From a virus, in IMG/VR virus record IMGVR_UViG_3300044641_003260, positions 1 to 23,091 of that record: a DNA stretch of 23,091 nucleotides. The stretch is one strand, 5' to 3'. The stretch's first letter is position 1, and every line of letters begins with the position of its first letter. Of the stretch, positions 8,178 through 14,567 are shown piece after piece. Both the position numbers and the translations under genes were made by a program. The notes below the pieces were generated by a model. The model saw only the letters and a program-made list of their open reading frames with translations. It was not told where the DNA came from and ran no database searches.

Positions 8178-9290
8178 TTAAACCTCTTCTAGTGCTTTAA
8201 CTCTCGCTGTAAGCTCTTGTACTGCTTTAATGAGTGGTGATATAAACTGATCGTATCTCAATCCTTGCATCGAATCTTCTTCTGACATGTCAATCTTTAC
8301 CCAGCCTGCAAAATCTTCTACTCCAGATTCATCTAAGGCTTCTTTTACTTGCTGAGCTATAAGTCCATAATGAATTCTTGTTCCAGGAACTGAAACTATA
8401 TCTCCATCAACTACTTCTTTGCCGCCCTCAATAAATTTATATTTTACTGGATTTAAATTGTTTATAAAATCTAGTCCTAGGTCGGAAGAAAGAATGCTTG
8501 TTTTTAGTCTTTCATCAGAAGTATTTATTGTTCCAGTGTTAGAGTATATTGTTTTCCAAAATCTATTTGATGTTACTCCAGCACCTGCATCTATAGGCTG
8601 ACCTATTGAAAATAAGTTGTTTGCTAATGGATACCAGTTTGAATTTACTCCGTAACCAGATGTTGTAGGAATATTTAAAGATATTGTTGTTGGAATTGGA
8701 TCAATGGTTGCACTTGATCCAGGAATTCCTTGTGGACCCTGTGGTCCTGTTAATCCTGTGTTACCTCTTGGAATTGTAAATGCAAATACTGCGTTAGTTG
8801 ATGTTCCAGTATTTGTAACAGATGCATTTGTTCCAGCTGCGCCAGTTGTTGTTGTTCCAATTGCTAGCGTAGTTGGTCCAGGAATTCCTTGTGGGCCTTG
8901 TGGCCCTTCTGGTCCCTGTGGCAAAACAAGGTTAAGGGTTTGAGATGGGCTAGTTCCAGTTATTGTAGCAGCTGCAGATACACCTTCTTCGACTGTTCCA
9001 ATGGAAAGAATATTAGATGGTCCTGGGCCTCCAATTATTCCATCTACTCCTCTAGGTAATGTTAGGTTTAGTATTGCTGCTTCTGGGGTTCCAACATTTA
9101 CTACTGATGCTGGAGTTGATGCGCTAACAGTTGTTACAGAGCCTATTGATAAGGTGCCTGAAGGCCCCTGTGGGCCTGGATGATCATCCAAGTAGGCATC
9201 TACGTCGGCAGCAAGATAGCCCAAGTCTCTAGGAACATCTGGAGTATCTGTGTATTGCGGATATCTAAACCCTTTACCTGTTGTGCTCAT
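8178..9290 (-). CDS. Collagen-like tail fibre with S74 intramolecular chaperone
   Basis: A 370-aa fibre. After an N-terminal region (1-37) come Gly-X-Y stretches at about 39-45, 126-139 (GPEGPQGPQGIPGP) and 179-192, separated by three copies of a roughly 38-residue beta module of the form LSIGTVxxG..A..tGT...LNLxLPRG. Residues about 195-257 lead to a C-terminal S74 peptidase/chaperone domain: TSDERLK gives Ser258 and the Lys of the dyad, followed by LNPVKYKFIEGG, YGLIAQQVKEAL and a terminal coiled coil (FISPLIKAVQELTARVKALE). In the family this domain trimerises the fibre and then cuts itself off before the Ser. Its prolines in GPQ/GIP triplets are potential substrates of the upstream oxygenases. 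The mRNA appears leaderless. Confidence 0.88.
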   Translation of the reverse strand: MSTTGKGFRYPQYTDTPDVPRDLGYLAADVDAYLDDHPGPQGPSGTLSIGSVTTVSASTPASVVNVGTPEAAILNLTLPRGVDGIIGGPGPSNILSIGTVEEGVSAAATITGTSPSQTLNLVLPQGPEGPQGPQGIPGPTTLAIGTTTTGAAGTNASVTNTGTSTNAVFAFTIPRGNTGLTGPQGPQGIPGSSATIDPIPTTISLNIPTTSGYGVNSNWYPLANNLFSIGQPIDAGAGVTSNRFWKTIYSNTGTINTSDERLKTSILSSDLGLDFINNLNPVKYKFIEGGKEVVDGDIVSVPGTRIHYGLIAQQVKEALDESGVEDFAGWVKIDMSEEDSMQGLRYDQFISPLIKAVQELTARVKALEEV

Positions 9291-9296
9291 TTTTTT

Positions 9297-9305
9297 ATTA
9301 TACCA
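9297..9305 (-). promoter_or_regulatory. Extended -10 promoter giving a leaderless fibre mRNA
   Basis: The minus strand reads TGGTATAAT followed by six A residues and then the ATG of the collagen-like gene. TATAAT occupies 9302-9297. The six-base gap places the transcription start on the ATG itself. No Shine-Dalgarno is present and no good -35 is seen, consistent with an extended -10 promoter. Confidence 0.6.
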
Positions 9306-9310
9306 CCAAT

Positions 9311-9961
9311 TTACTTAATATATACGTGAGATGGACTCATATATCTAGTGCCAGAAATGATAGGTTTTACCTCATGTAAATATGGAAGCTGTGAAGGGAA
9401 CATTATCATGCTACCAGCTTTTGGCTTTATAGTAATATTTTGATTTGGGAAATGAATTTCTCCACCTTCGTAATCATCATTTATATATGCAACAAGAGAA
9501 AACGCAAGCGATGTATCGCCATCTTGTCCATCAAAATGAGGGCCCATCCACTGTCCTTGATTCCATTTTTTAATAGGAACTTGATCTAGCTGTAAGTTAT
9601 AATTATTTTTATCTAGACCATGACCACTCAGATATCTATCTGAGCACATTTCAAATGCCATCAAAAAGCTGTTGCTAATATACAATGTTTTTTTATCTGT
9701 AGCATCTGAGCCAGTACTTTGTTTTAAATTAGATGGAACTATATTTTTTGTTGCTCCATAAATAATAGACTCATCATTACTTGCAACCCAATTGTTCCAC
9801 TTAGAAATTCTGTCATAAGACAGTTCATCAGAGTCTACTTCTTCAATGAATTGAACAAGGTACTCTGGAAAACTTAGAGCATTTTCCCAGTACCAAATAT
9901 TAGGATCTAAAACTTGTAAGTCAAACATTATGAATTGTTTAAATTCTACATTGTTTTGCAT
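9311..9961 (-). CDS. 2OG-Fe(II) oxygenase, prolyl 4-hydroxylase type (copy 5)
   Basis: A 216-aa member of the 2-oxoglutarate/Fe(II) dioxygenase superfamily (double-stranded beta helix). Iron ligands are His142 and Asp144 in GPHFDGQDGD and His196 in PYLHEVKP; Arg206 in ISGTRYMSP is the 2-oxoglutarate anchor. Between them is YINDDYEGGEIHFPNQ and KPKAGSMIMFPS, the signature shared by P4H-like enzymes. The reaction would be hydroxylation of a peptidyl side chain, probably proline, consuming 2-oxoglutarate and oxygen. No signal peptide is present, so it acts in the host cytoplasm. It starts in a TAATG overlap with the preceding oxygenase and is the last of the run; the collagen-like fibre follows after a fresh promoter. 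Substrate is inferred. Confidence 0.88.
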   Translation of the reverse strand: MQNNVEFKQFIMFDLQVLDPNIWYWENALSFPEYLVQFIEEVDSDELSYDRISKWNNWVASNDESIIYGATKNIVPSNLKQSTGSDATDKKTLYISNSFLMAFEMCSDRYLSGHGLDKNNYNLQLDQVPIKKWNQGQWMGPHFDGQDGDTSLAFSLVAYINDDYEGGEIHFPNQNITIKPKAGSMIMFPSQLPYLHEVKPIISGTRYMSPSHVYIK

Positions 9962-10710
9962 TACTCTACATCCTTGGCTGGGTACTTTTCTCCCTGAGCA
10001 GTTATTCTTAATCCTTTTTCTCTAATTGCTTCCCATTCTGAGGCTTCCACCTTTTGGTATGCTCTTACTTCAGCAAGCTCTTCTGCCCACTTATCTCTTA
10101 CTTCTTGTGGATAGTCAGACTCTTCTCTGTCATCCCAGAATGATCCAAGGGTGTACCTGATAGCTTTCTTTACTGTAGTAACTTCATGCATATTTTCAAA
10201 ACCGCCAGCGAATGTAACAAGCGTTCCAGTTTTAGGAGCAATTGATAGACCGTGCTTAAAATTTAAAATTCCGTCTTCAAAATCGTCATTTAAATAAAGA
10301 AATGTTGCGTATCTGCTTCTAGTAAATGCTCCAGAAACTCCGTCATTAGATGTATTGTCAGAATGCATATTTGCAAACGCTCCTGGTGCCCATCTCTGGG
10401 AATGCCAGCTTATCTGAGACATTTGCTCTGGATTTTTACCAGCCATTTCTGCTGTAGCATCTATAACTCTTTGTCGAAGAACTTGAAAAAAATCTCCTGG
10501 TAATCCACAAGCAATTGTGTCTGGATCATCTAGATCTGGAGTGCCTGAAGAATATGATTCATAAAATGAAATAGGCATCCACTTTAATTGTTCTTTTTCC
10601 ATTTTGATTGCTAGAACATCGATAACAGATTTACACTCTTCTGGTGTCAAAAAGTTTTCATACTCCACAATATCTGGCTTGTGCCTAGTTATAATCATAT
10701 TTCTTTCCAT
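9961..10710 (-). CDS. 2OG-Fe(II) oxygenase, prolyl 4-hydroxylase type (copy 4)
   Basis: A 249-aa dioxygenase. It begins with the P4H-like entry VEYENFLTPEECKSVIDVL. Iron ligands are His116 and Asp118 (ANMHSDNTS) and His175 (NMHEVTTV); Arg185 (KKAIRYTLGSFW) is the expected 2-oxoglutarate contact. The conserved loop is FLYLNDDFEDGILNF, a variant of the YINDDYEGG seen in the other copies. A charged helical tail (about 195-249) is longer than in copy 5. All catalytic residues are present. AGGTGA precedes the ATG by about 8 nt, and only one base separates it from the upstream oxygenase stop. It is the most divergent copy around the iron site. Confidence 0.88.
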   Translation of the reverse strand: MERNMIITRHKPDIVEYENFLTPEECKSVIDVLAIKMEKEQLKWMPISFYESYSSGTPDLDDPDTIACGLPGDFFQVLRQRVIDATAEMAGKNPEQMSQISWHSQRWAPGAFANMHSDNTSNDGVSGAFTRSRYATFLYLNDDFEDGILNFKHGLSIAPKTGTLVTFAGGFENMHEVTTVKKAIRYTLGSFWDDREESDYPQEVRDKWAEELAEVRAYQKVEASEWEAIREKGLRITAQGEKYPAKDVE

Positions 10711-10711
10711 A

Positions 10712-11530
10712 TTAATTCACCTGACCCTTTTTAATAGCTATGTATTCTTCGTAAGGAAGTATTTCTCCGTCATTAAAATAAATCATATTTCTTTTATCTT
10801 CATACTCGATTCTTTCTTTTTCCATCTTAGCCCAAGCGTAGGCCCCATATCTTCTTTGATTAGCAAGCCACTCTTCTGTTCCGTTGTGTGGAGTCATTAT
10901 AAAGTTTCTAACAAAAAATTTCTCATTAGTGTTAATTGTTTTTACTCCATGGTAATAAGGCTCAGTTGATGGGAATACAAGTATATCTCCTGCCTTTGGC
11001 TTATGGTTAATAAGCTTGCCGTCAATATAAAACTCAATATCTCCTCCGTCATAATCATCATTAATGTACATTGTACATGTTATGAAAAATTTATCACCTG
11101 GCATATCTTTTTGAGAAGTTATATGGTCTGTATGATATTGCATTGTCATTTTATTAAGCAGCGTGTCAATTTTTGCATTATATTTAGAGTATGAGCAACC
11201 ACTAAAATGCCATCCCTCTGGTAGCTCAATTCCGTGTCTCTCCACATAATCTAAAACTACTTTGGTGTATGCCGCTTCTACTTCTTCAACAAACTTCTTT
11301 TCTTTAATATACATCTCTTCAGACAAGATATCTTGAGAAACTTCTCCCATATCTTTTTTCTGTGTATAGGTACCAAAATGTGCCCACTGGTCCCATGTTC
11401 TTAAAAAATATTTTCCATCTGACGTTTTTTCAGACTGGTTCATAATTTCATACAGTTCATTTGGGTTATCTAAAACATTTCTGTATACATCAATTTTTGG
11501 ATAAAGTTCTATGTGATTTAATTCGCTCAT
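10712..11530 (-). CDS. 2OG-Fe(II) oxygenase, prolyl 4-hydroxylase type (copy 3)
   Basis: I place the start at ATG 11530, where AGGAGA lies about 9 nt upstream and the ATG overlaps the previous stop (ATGA); a longer frame from a TTG at 11566 lacks such a site. The 272-aa product has iron ligands His133 and Asp135 (MQYHTDHITS) and His194 (PYYHGVKTI), with Lys204 (NEKFFVRNF) in the 2-oxoglutarate position. The loop is MYINDDYDGGDIEFY followed by KPKAGDILVFPS. A C-terminal extension of about 60 residues is charged and Tyr-rich (ANQRRYGAYAWAKMEKERIE). All core residues are intact, so an active enzyme is expected. Lys instead of Arg at the anchor is typical of true P4Hs. Confidence 0.88.
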   Translation of the reverse strand: MSELNHIELYPKIDVYRNVLDNPNELYEIMNQSEKTSDGKYFLRTWDQWAHFGTYTQKKDMGEVSQDILSEEMYIKEKKFVEEVEAAYTKVVLDYVERHGIELPEGWHFSGCSYSKYNAKIDTLLNKMTMQYHTDHITSQKDMPGDKFFITCTMYINDDYDGGDIEFYIDGKLINHKPKAGDILVFPSTEPYYHGVKTINTNEKFFVRNFIMTPHNGTEEWLANQRRYGAYAWAKMEKERIEYEDKRNMIYFNDGEILPYEEYIAIKKGQVN

Positions 11531-12201
11531 GGCTGTTTTTCTCCTGTATGTTTTTTTATCGTCCAAAAAAATGGCGATGTAAATCTATTTCCCGACTTTA
11601 CTGGACGTACTCCGTGGGTGTAGTTCATGTCACCTGGGAAAAAATATGCTGCTCCAGCAACTGGCTGAAACTCAATTCCGTGTTGCGGAAAATATAATTC
11701 TCCGCCTTCGTAGTCGTCATTAAAATAAAATAGTCCTGCTAAATCGTACCAAGGGAAGTCATTTGCTCTACCTTTTTCAGGACCAGAATGAAATTCTTTG
11801 TCTGCATGAGGTTCTTGTCTTGTTCCAACTGGCCATCTGACAATTGCTGGGCCAGTTTCTTTTGCATCAACATTAAAGAATGCATCAACTTCAACTTTTA
11901 ATCTTTCAATCATGCTATAAATTAGCTCCAATATGCTTGGATCTGAAGCCATTAAAGAGTTGTATGTGCAGACTCTGTTTTCCCAAACTGTATGATCATA
12001 GAGAACCAGACCATCTTCGTCTCTATGAGTTTCTGTTACATCCCATATTTTATTATTTAATGCGAAGTCCATAAGTCTCTTGCGCTCATCTATGCTAAGG
12101 AAGTCTCTAATTTCTACAATATTACTAGAAGAATTTCCAAAAAATCCAGATGGGGTAATAGACTTAGGCTGATTGCCATTCCAATTATTTTCTAGTTTCA
12201 T
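11527..12201 (-). CDS. 2OG-Fe(II) oxygenase, prolyl 4-hydroxylase type (copy 2)
   Basis: A 224-aa dioxygenase. An entry helix (VEIRDFLSIDERKRLMDFAL) is followed by the catalytic core: His132 and Asp134 in EPHADKEFH, then FYFNDDYEGGELYFPQHG, distal His196 in NYTHGVRP and Arg206 in SGNRFTSPFFW. The core is complete. AAAGGAGA precedes the ATG, which overlaps the end of the DUF6065-like gene by four bases (ATGA). An extended -10 lies just upstream, so this gene may also be transcribed on its own. It is a soluble enzyme and is probably a peptidyl hydroxylase; the substrate is not visible from sequence. Confidence 0.88.
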   Translation of the reverse strand: MKLENNWNGNQPKSITPSGFFGNSSSNIVEIRDFLSIDERKRLMDFALNNKIWDVTETHRDEDGLVLYDHTVWENRVCTYNSLMASDPSILELIYSMIERLKVEVDAFFNVDAKETGPAIVRWPVGTRQEPHADKEFHSGPEKGRANDFPWYDLAGLFYFNDDYEGGELYFPQHGIEFQPVAGAAYFFPGDMNYTHGVRPVKSGNRFTSPFFWTIKKHTGEKQP

Positions 12202-12920
12202 TTAGTTTCTCCTTTATTCATTATATCATTATTTACTTTTAGCCTTATTGCTTTTACTTGATGAGAACCTATTTTCCTCTTTAAATGGTCTACTGCGTCT
12301 CTATAAAAATTAGACCAGTTAGCAGTCCTATTTAAATCATATATTACCTTAGAGTATTCATTAGAGTCAAATGCGGGCTCTGGAAGATCAGATAGTGGCT
12401 TCATTGTTATTTCTGAATTATTTATTGCCAATAAGTCTATTGGTATGACTGCAATAATTGGAGTGCCAGCCTTTATTGTGATAACCTCATTTGCTTTTGT
12501 TATCATCCAAGCTACTGGCAGCTCTCCTCCAAAAAATGAGGTACTAATTAATGTTGTAAACGGCACAGCCCCATCAATAAAAAGGTTTGGAACGGGCATT
12601 GAAAGAAGAGTCAGATTTTCATCTGTTTTAAACATTATCCCAGTATTAAAACTTATTGTTCCGTTTGCTCTTCCAGGGTATGCATATTTTTCTCCAGATA
12701 AAATTTTAACATGTTCTGGCGTACTATCTGAAATTCCATCCCAAATAAAAGATATGTCTTCTGGAAATGATATTCCCCAGCCTAACTGATTCGTTAAACT
12801 AACTGGAAAACATTTGTATGCGTGGGCATCAAACGTATTATCCATCCAGTCTCTTTTAGCTGTTAAGCTGCTAAGGGTACCAAGACCTTGTCTTATAACA
12901 TATGCCTCTATATTATGCAT
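12198..12920 (-). CDS. DUF6065-like protein embedded in the oxygenase run
   Basis: I choose ATG 12920 (240 aa, MHNIEAYVIRQG) over an upstream TTG at 12953, because the short form fits how DUF6065 proteins begin. The diagnostic part is residues about 15-65: KRDWMDNTFDAHAYKCFPVS, then NQLGWGISFPEDISFIWDG, closely following the family pattern of RDWMD...AY.C.P...N..GW.I. A central beta-rich part (GTISFNTGIMFKTDENLTLL) and a basic helical C-terminus (FYRDAVDHLKRKIGSH) complete it. No catalytic site is known to me for this family. Its start overlaps the preceding oxygenase stop by eight bases, and its end overlaps the next oxygenase, so it is co-expressed with and probably functionally tied to them. 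Recognition is from memory of the motif. Confidence 0.72.
   Translation of the reverse strand: MHNIEAYVIRQGLGTLSSLTAKRDWMDNTFDAHAYKCFPVSLTNQLGWGISFPEDISFIWDGISDSTPEHVKILSGEKYAYPGRANGTISFNTGIMFKTDENLTLLSMPVPNLFIDGAVPFTTLISTSFFGGELPVAWMITKANEVITIKAGTPIIAVIPIDLLAINNSEITMKPLSDLPEPAFDSNEYSKVIYDLNRTANWSNFYRDAVDHLKRKIGSHQVKAIRLKVNNDIMNKGETK
12220..12228 (-). promoter_or_regulatory. Internal extended -10 element
   Basis: TGATATAAT on the minus strand, with TATAAT at 12225-12220, lies inside the 3' end of the DUF6065-like gene. Transcription would begin near 12213, just before AAAGGAGA and the ATG of oxygenase copy 2. No -35 match is seen 17 nt upstream. It may be fortuitous in AT-rich coding sequence. 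Confidence 0.4.
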
Positions 12921-13626
12921 TTTGATTTTTGCCAGATTGTAGGTCTTGCTCAACCCACTTAGATCTCATTTCTATAAACTCTTGTCTATGTGCGTGATCG
13001 TTATAGTCTAACATTGTTACAATTGAAAATTTCATACCAGATTTAACTGGCATTGCTCTATGAGAAAACAAATAGGTAGAAGGAAAGATATAAAGATCTC
13101 CAGCTTTTGGCTTAATGTCTAAATTAATTTTAGGGAAATATAAATTGCCGCCTTCATAATCGTCGTTAATGTAGCCAACTAAAGATACTGTAGCGCTATA
13201 AGAAAATCCATGGTCTGCATGCTCTTGAAAATGCTGGCCTTCTCCGTATCTAATGCAATTCATTACTTCCCAATAATTCATCTTAACGTTATGCATATTG
13301 CAGTAATCTACTACTGGCCCAGATTGAGTTTCCTTTAAATCTGACCAAAGACTAGATACAAGGGTTTCTGTTTTAGACCTAGGATTTTTAATTTCGCCAA
13401 TTTTAATATCTTCACAATCTCTATAAGACGGAATTTTTTCGCTATATCCTACATAACCAAAGGTCCACTCGTACCTGGAATCTTTATCCTCTATAGCAGA
13501 TTTTCCAATTTCATTTAATCTATTAATAACGTCAATTTCTTTTTTTATAGCATCTCTATAGACCCAAACGCCTGGGAAAAGCTGCTCTTTAGAAGAAAAT
13601 GAATATTCATTGTTTAAATTTGTCAT
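12913..13626 (-). CDS. 2OG-Fe(II) oxygenase, prolyl 4-hydroxylase type (copy 1)
   Basis: The start is taken at ATG 13626 (237 aa, MTNLNNEYSF), exactly six bases after an extended -10 box; a longer frame would start upstream of the predicted transcription start. The catalytic core is complete: His136 and Asp138 in FQEHADHGF, then GYINDDYEGGNLYFPK and KPKAGDLYIFPS, distal His189 in FSHRAMPV and Lys199 in KSGMKFSIVTML. The N-terminal part (LFPGVWVYRDAIKKEIDVIN) is the usual substrate-side lid. This is the first gene of the oxygenase run, sitting directly after the FFAPP-tailed double-FN3 protein. Peptidyl-proline hydroxylation is the likeliest reaction from family resemblance; the actual substrate is inferred. 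Confidence 0.88.
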   Translation of the reverse strand: MTNLNNEYSFSSKEQLFPGVWVYRDAIKKEIDVINRLNEIGKSAIEDKDSRYEWTFGYVGYSEKIPSYRDCEDIKIGEIKNPRSKTETLVSSLWSDLKETQSGPVVDYCNMHNVKMNYWEVMNCIRYGEGQHFQEHADHGFSYSATVSLVGYINDDYEGGNLYFPKINLDIKPKAGDLYIFPSTYLFSHRAMPVKSGMKFSIVTMLDYNDHAHRQEFIEMRSKWVEQDLQSGKNQNA

Positions 13627-13632
13627 GTATAC

Positions 13633-13661
13633 ATTGTAGCATTTATGTCTATACAGCACAA
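13633..13661 (-). promoter_or_regulatory. Leaderless promoter of the oxygenase run (copy A of a duplicated promoter)
   Basis: On the minus strand TTGTGC at 13661-13656, a 17-nt spacer ending in TGC, and TACAAT at 13638-13633 are followed by six bases and ATG. No Shine-Dalgarno exists, so the message should be leaderless. TTGCTATTGTG, the spacing, the extended -10 and the trailing ATGACA are shared with the promoter at 19713-19741. Confidence 0.65.
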
Positions 13662-13689
13662 TAGCAAGGGTTGCCCCTTGCTATTGTGC
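13656..13689 (-). terminator. Perfect 15-bp hairpin after the double-FN3 gene
   Basis: The arms 13656-13670 and 13675-13689 are exact inverted repeats of 15 bases (GCACAATAGCAAGGG and its complement) with a four-base loop. It lies 10 nt after the stop of the 282-aa gene. No T-run follows on either strand, so termination efficiency is uncertain; it may instead protect the 3' end of the mRNA or bind a regulator. Its promoter-proximal arm contains the -35 of the next promoter. Confidence 0.6.
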
Positions 13690-13698
13690 GTATTACTA

Positions 13699-14547
13699 TT
13701 AGTAGATTCTAATGAATCCTCCACCAAATGTCGGTGGTGCGAAGAAGACTGGTGGTGCGAAGAAGCTTGGTGGCGCAAAGAAGCTTGGTGGGAAAAACGG
13801 TGGTGCAAAGAAGCTTGGTGGCGCAAAGAAGCTTGGTGGTGCGAAGAAGCTTGGTGGGAAGAACGGTGGGAAGAACGGTGGTGCGAAGAAGCTTGGTGGG
13901 AAGAACGGTGGGAAGAACGGTGGTGCGAAGAAAGTAGGAGCCAAAGTAGTAACAGTATTAGTGTTATTTGAAGGACCTGATCTTCCATTAGCATTATCTG
14001 CATAAACATTGTAATACTGAGATGTTCCAGCAGTGTCTGCAACTGATACAGATAGAGCAGTTGTATTTGCAGTTGTTGCATCATTTCCAACAACGTAGTA
14101 ATTAGTTATTGCTGTACCACCATTTGAATCTGGTGCTTGCCACGAAACAGTATTTGCATTAACTCCAGCTACCGCTGAAGCATTTTTTGGAGCCCCTGGC
14201 TTTGTTGTTGCTGTTGCTGATGCTGTATTAGAATCTGCTGATGTTCCATAGAGATCAACTGATTTTACTGTGTAAGAGTAAGATGTTCCACCTACTAATC
14301 CAGTATTAGAGAATGTAGTAGTAGGAGCATTTACTGTTCCTACTTCTACTCCACTTCTAAATATCTTGTACTGTGTTGGAGCGTTTCCTGATGCAGGTGC
14401 TGTCCATGAAAGGTTGATCATACCATCGTTAAAATTCCGTTGGTTATTAACACCGTTTAAATGGTCTGCTGCGGTTAGCCCAGTTGGTGCATTTGGGCCA
14501 ATGAAGTTGTCTTGAGCTGATGCTCTTCTACCTATATTTTTTGACAT
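13699..14547 (-). CDS. Double fibronectin-III virion protein with FFAPP/FFPP proline-rich C-terminus
   Basis: A 282-aa modular protein. Residues about 17-112 form a first FN3 domain (NLSWTAPASGNAPTQYKIFR, SYSYTVKSVDLYGTSADSN); 117-203 form a second (NTVSWQAPDSNGGTAITNYY, YYNVYADNANGRSGPSNN). Residues 206-282 are a striking low-complexity tail of FFAPP, FFAPPS and FFPP units, ending TFGGGFIRIY at the stop. The same ending occurs in the 795-aa adhesin. FN3 domains are frequent on phage surfaces, where they bind polysaccharide. The tail is aromatic and proline-rich with no charge until the last residues; it could insert into a host envelope or assemble fibres, and its prolines are candidate hydroxylation sites. 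AGGAGA precedes the ATG. Function is inferred. Confidence 0.8.
   Translation of the reverse strand: MSKNIGRRASAQDNFIGPNAPTGLTAADHLNGVNNQRNFNDGMINLSWTAPASGNAPTQYKIFRSGVEVGTVNAPTTTFSNTGLVGGTSYSYTVKSVDLYGTSADSNTASATATTKPGAPKNASAVAGVNANTVSWQAPDSNGGTAITNYYVVGNDATTANTTALSVSVADTAGTSQYYNVYADNANGRSGPSNNTNTVTTLAPTFFAPPFFPPFFPPSFFAPPFFPPFFPPSFFAPPSFFAPPSFFAPPFFPPSFFAPPSFFAPPVFFAPPTFGGGFIRIY
13702..13932 (-). repeat. FFAPP/FFPP-coding tandem repeat
   Basis: Degenerate tandem array of 18-bp units (FFAPPS/FFAPPV), 15-bp units (FFAPP) and 12-bp units (FFPP) forming the C-terminus of the 282-aa protein. Mixed unit lengths keep the reading frame, which suggests repeated expansion and contraction under coding constraint. 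Confidence 0.9.
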
Positions 14548-14567
14548 TTTATTCTCCTATTTCCCAA

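Noticed and set aside
11531-11566. Longer start of oxygenase copy 3 at TTG 11566
   Set aside because: No ribosome-binding site, and a 40-base overlap; the ATG at 11530 has AGGAGA and an ATGA junction.
12921-12953. Longer start of the DUF6065-like gene at TTG 12953
   Set aside because: The family normally begins close to the ATG at 12920; the upstream TTG has no good ribosome-binding site.
13712-14005. Plus-strand Gly/Lys-rich frame (VGGAKKTGGAKKLGG pattern) opposite the FFAPP repeat
   Set aside because: It is the antisense reading of the FFAPP repeat. A similar frame occurs at 19780-20112 for the same reason. No ribosome-binding site or promoter is present, and synonymous changes follow the minus-strand frame.
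13623-14093. Minus-strand His/Ser-rich frame (HHRSSHQASSHH pattern)
   Set aside because: Out-of-frame shadow of the 18-bp repeats inside the double-FN3 gene; the in-frame protein has domains, a ribosome-binding site and a conserved C-terminus.
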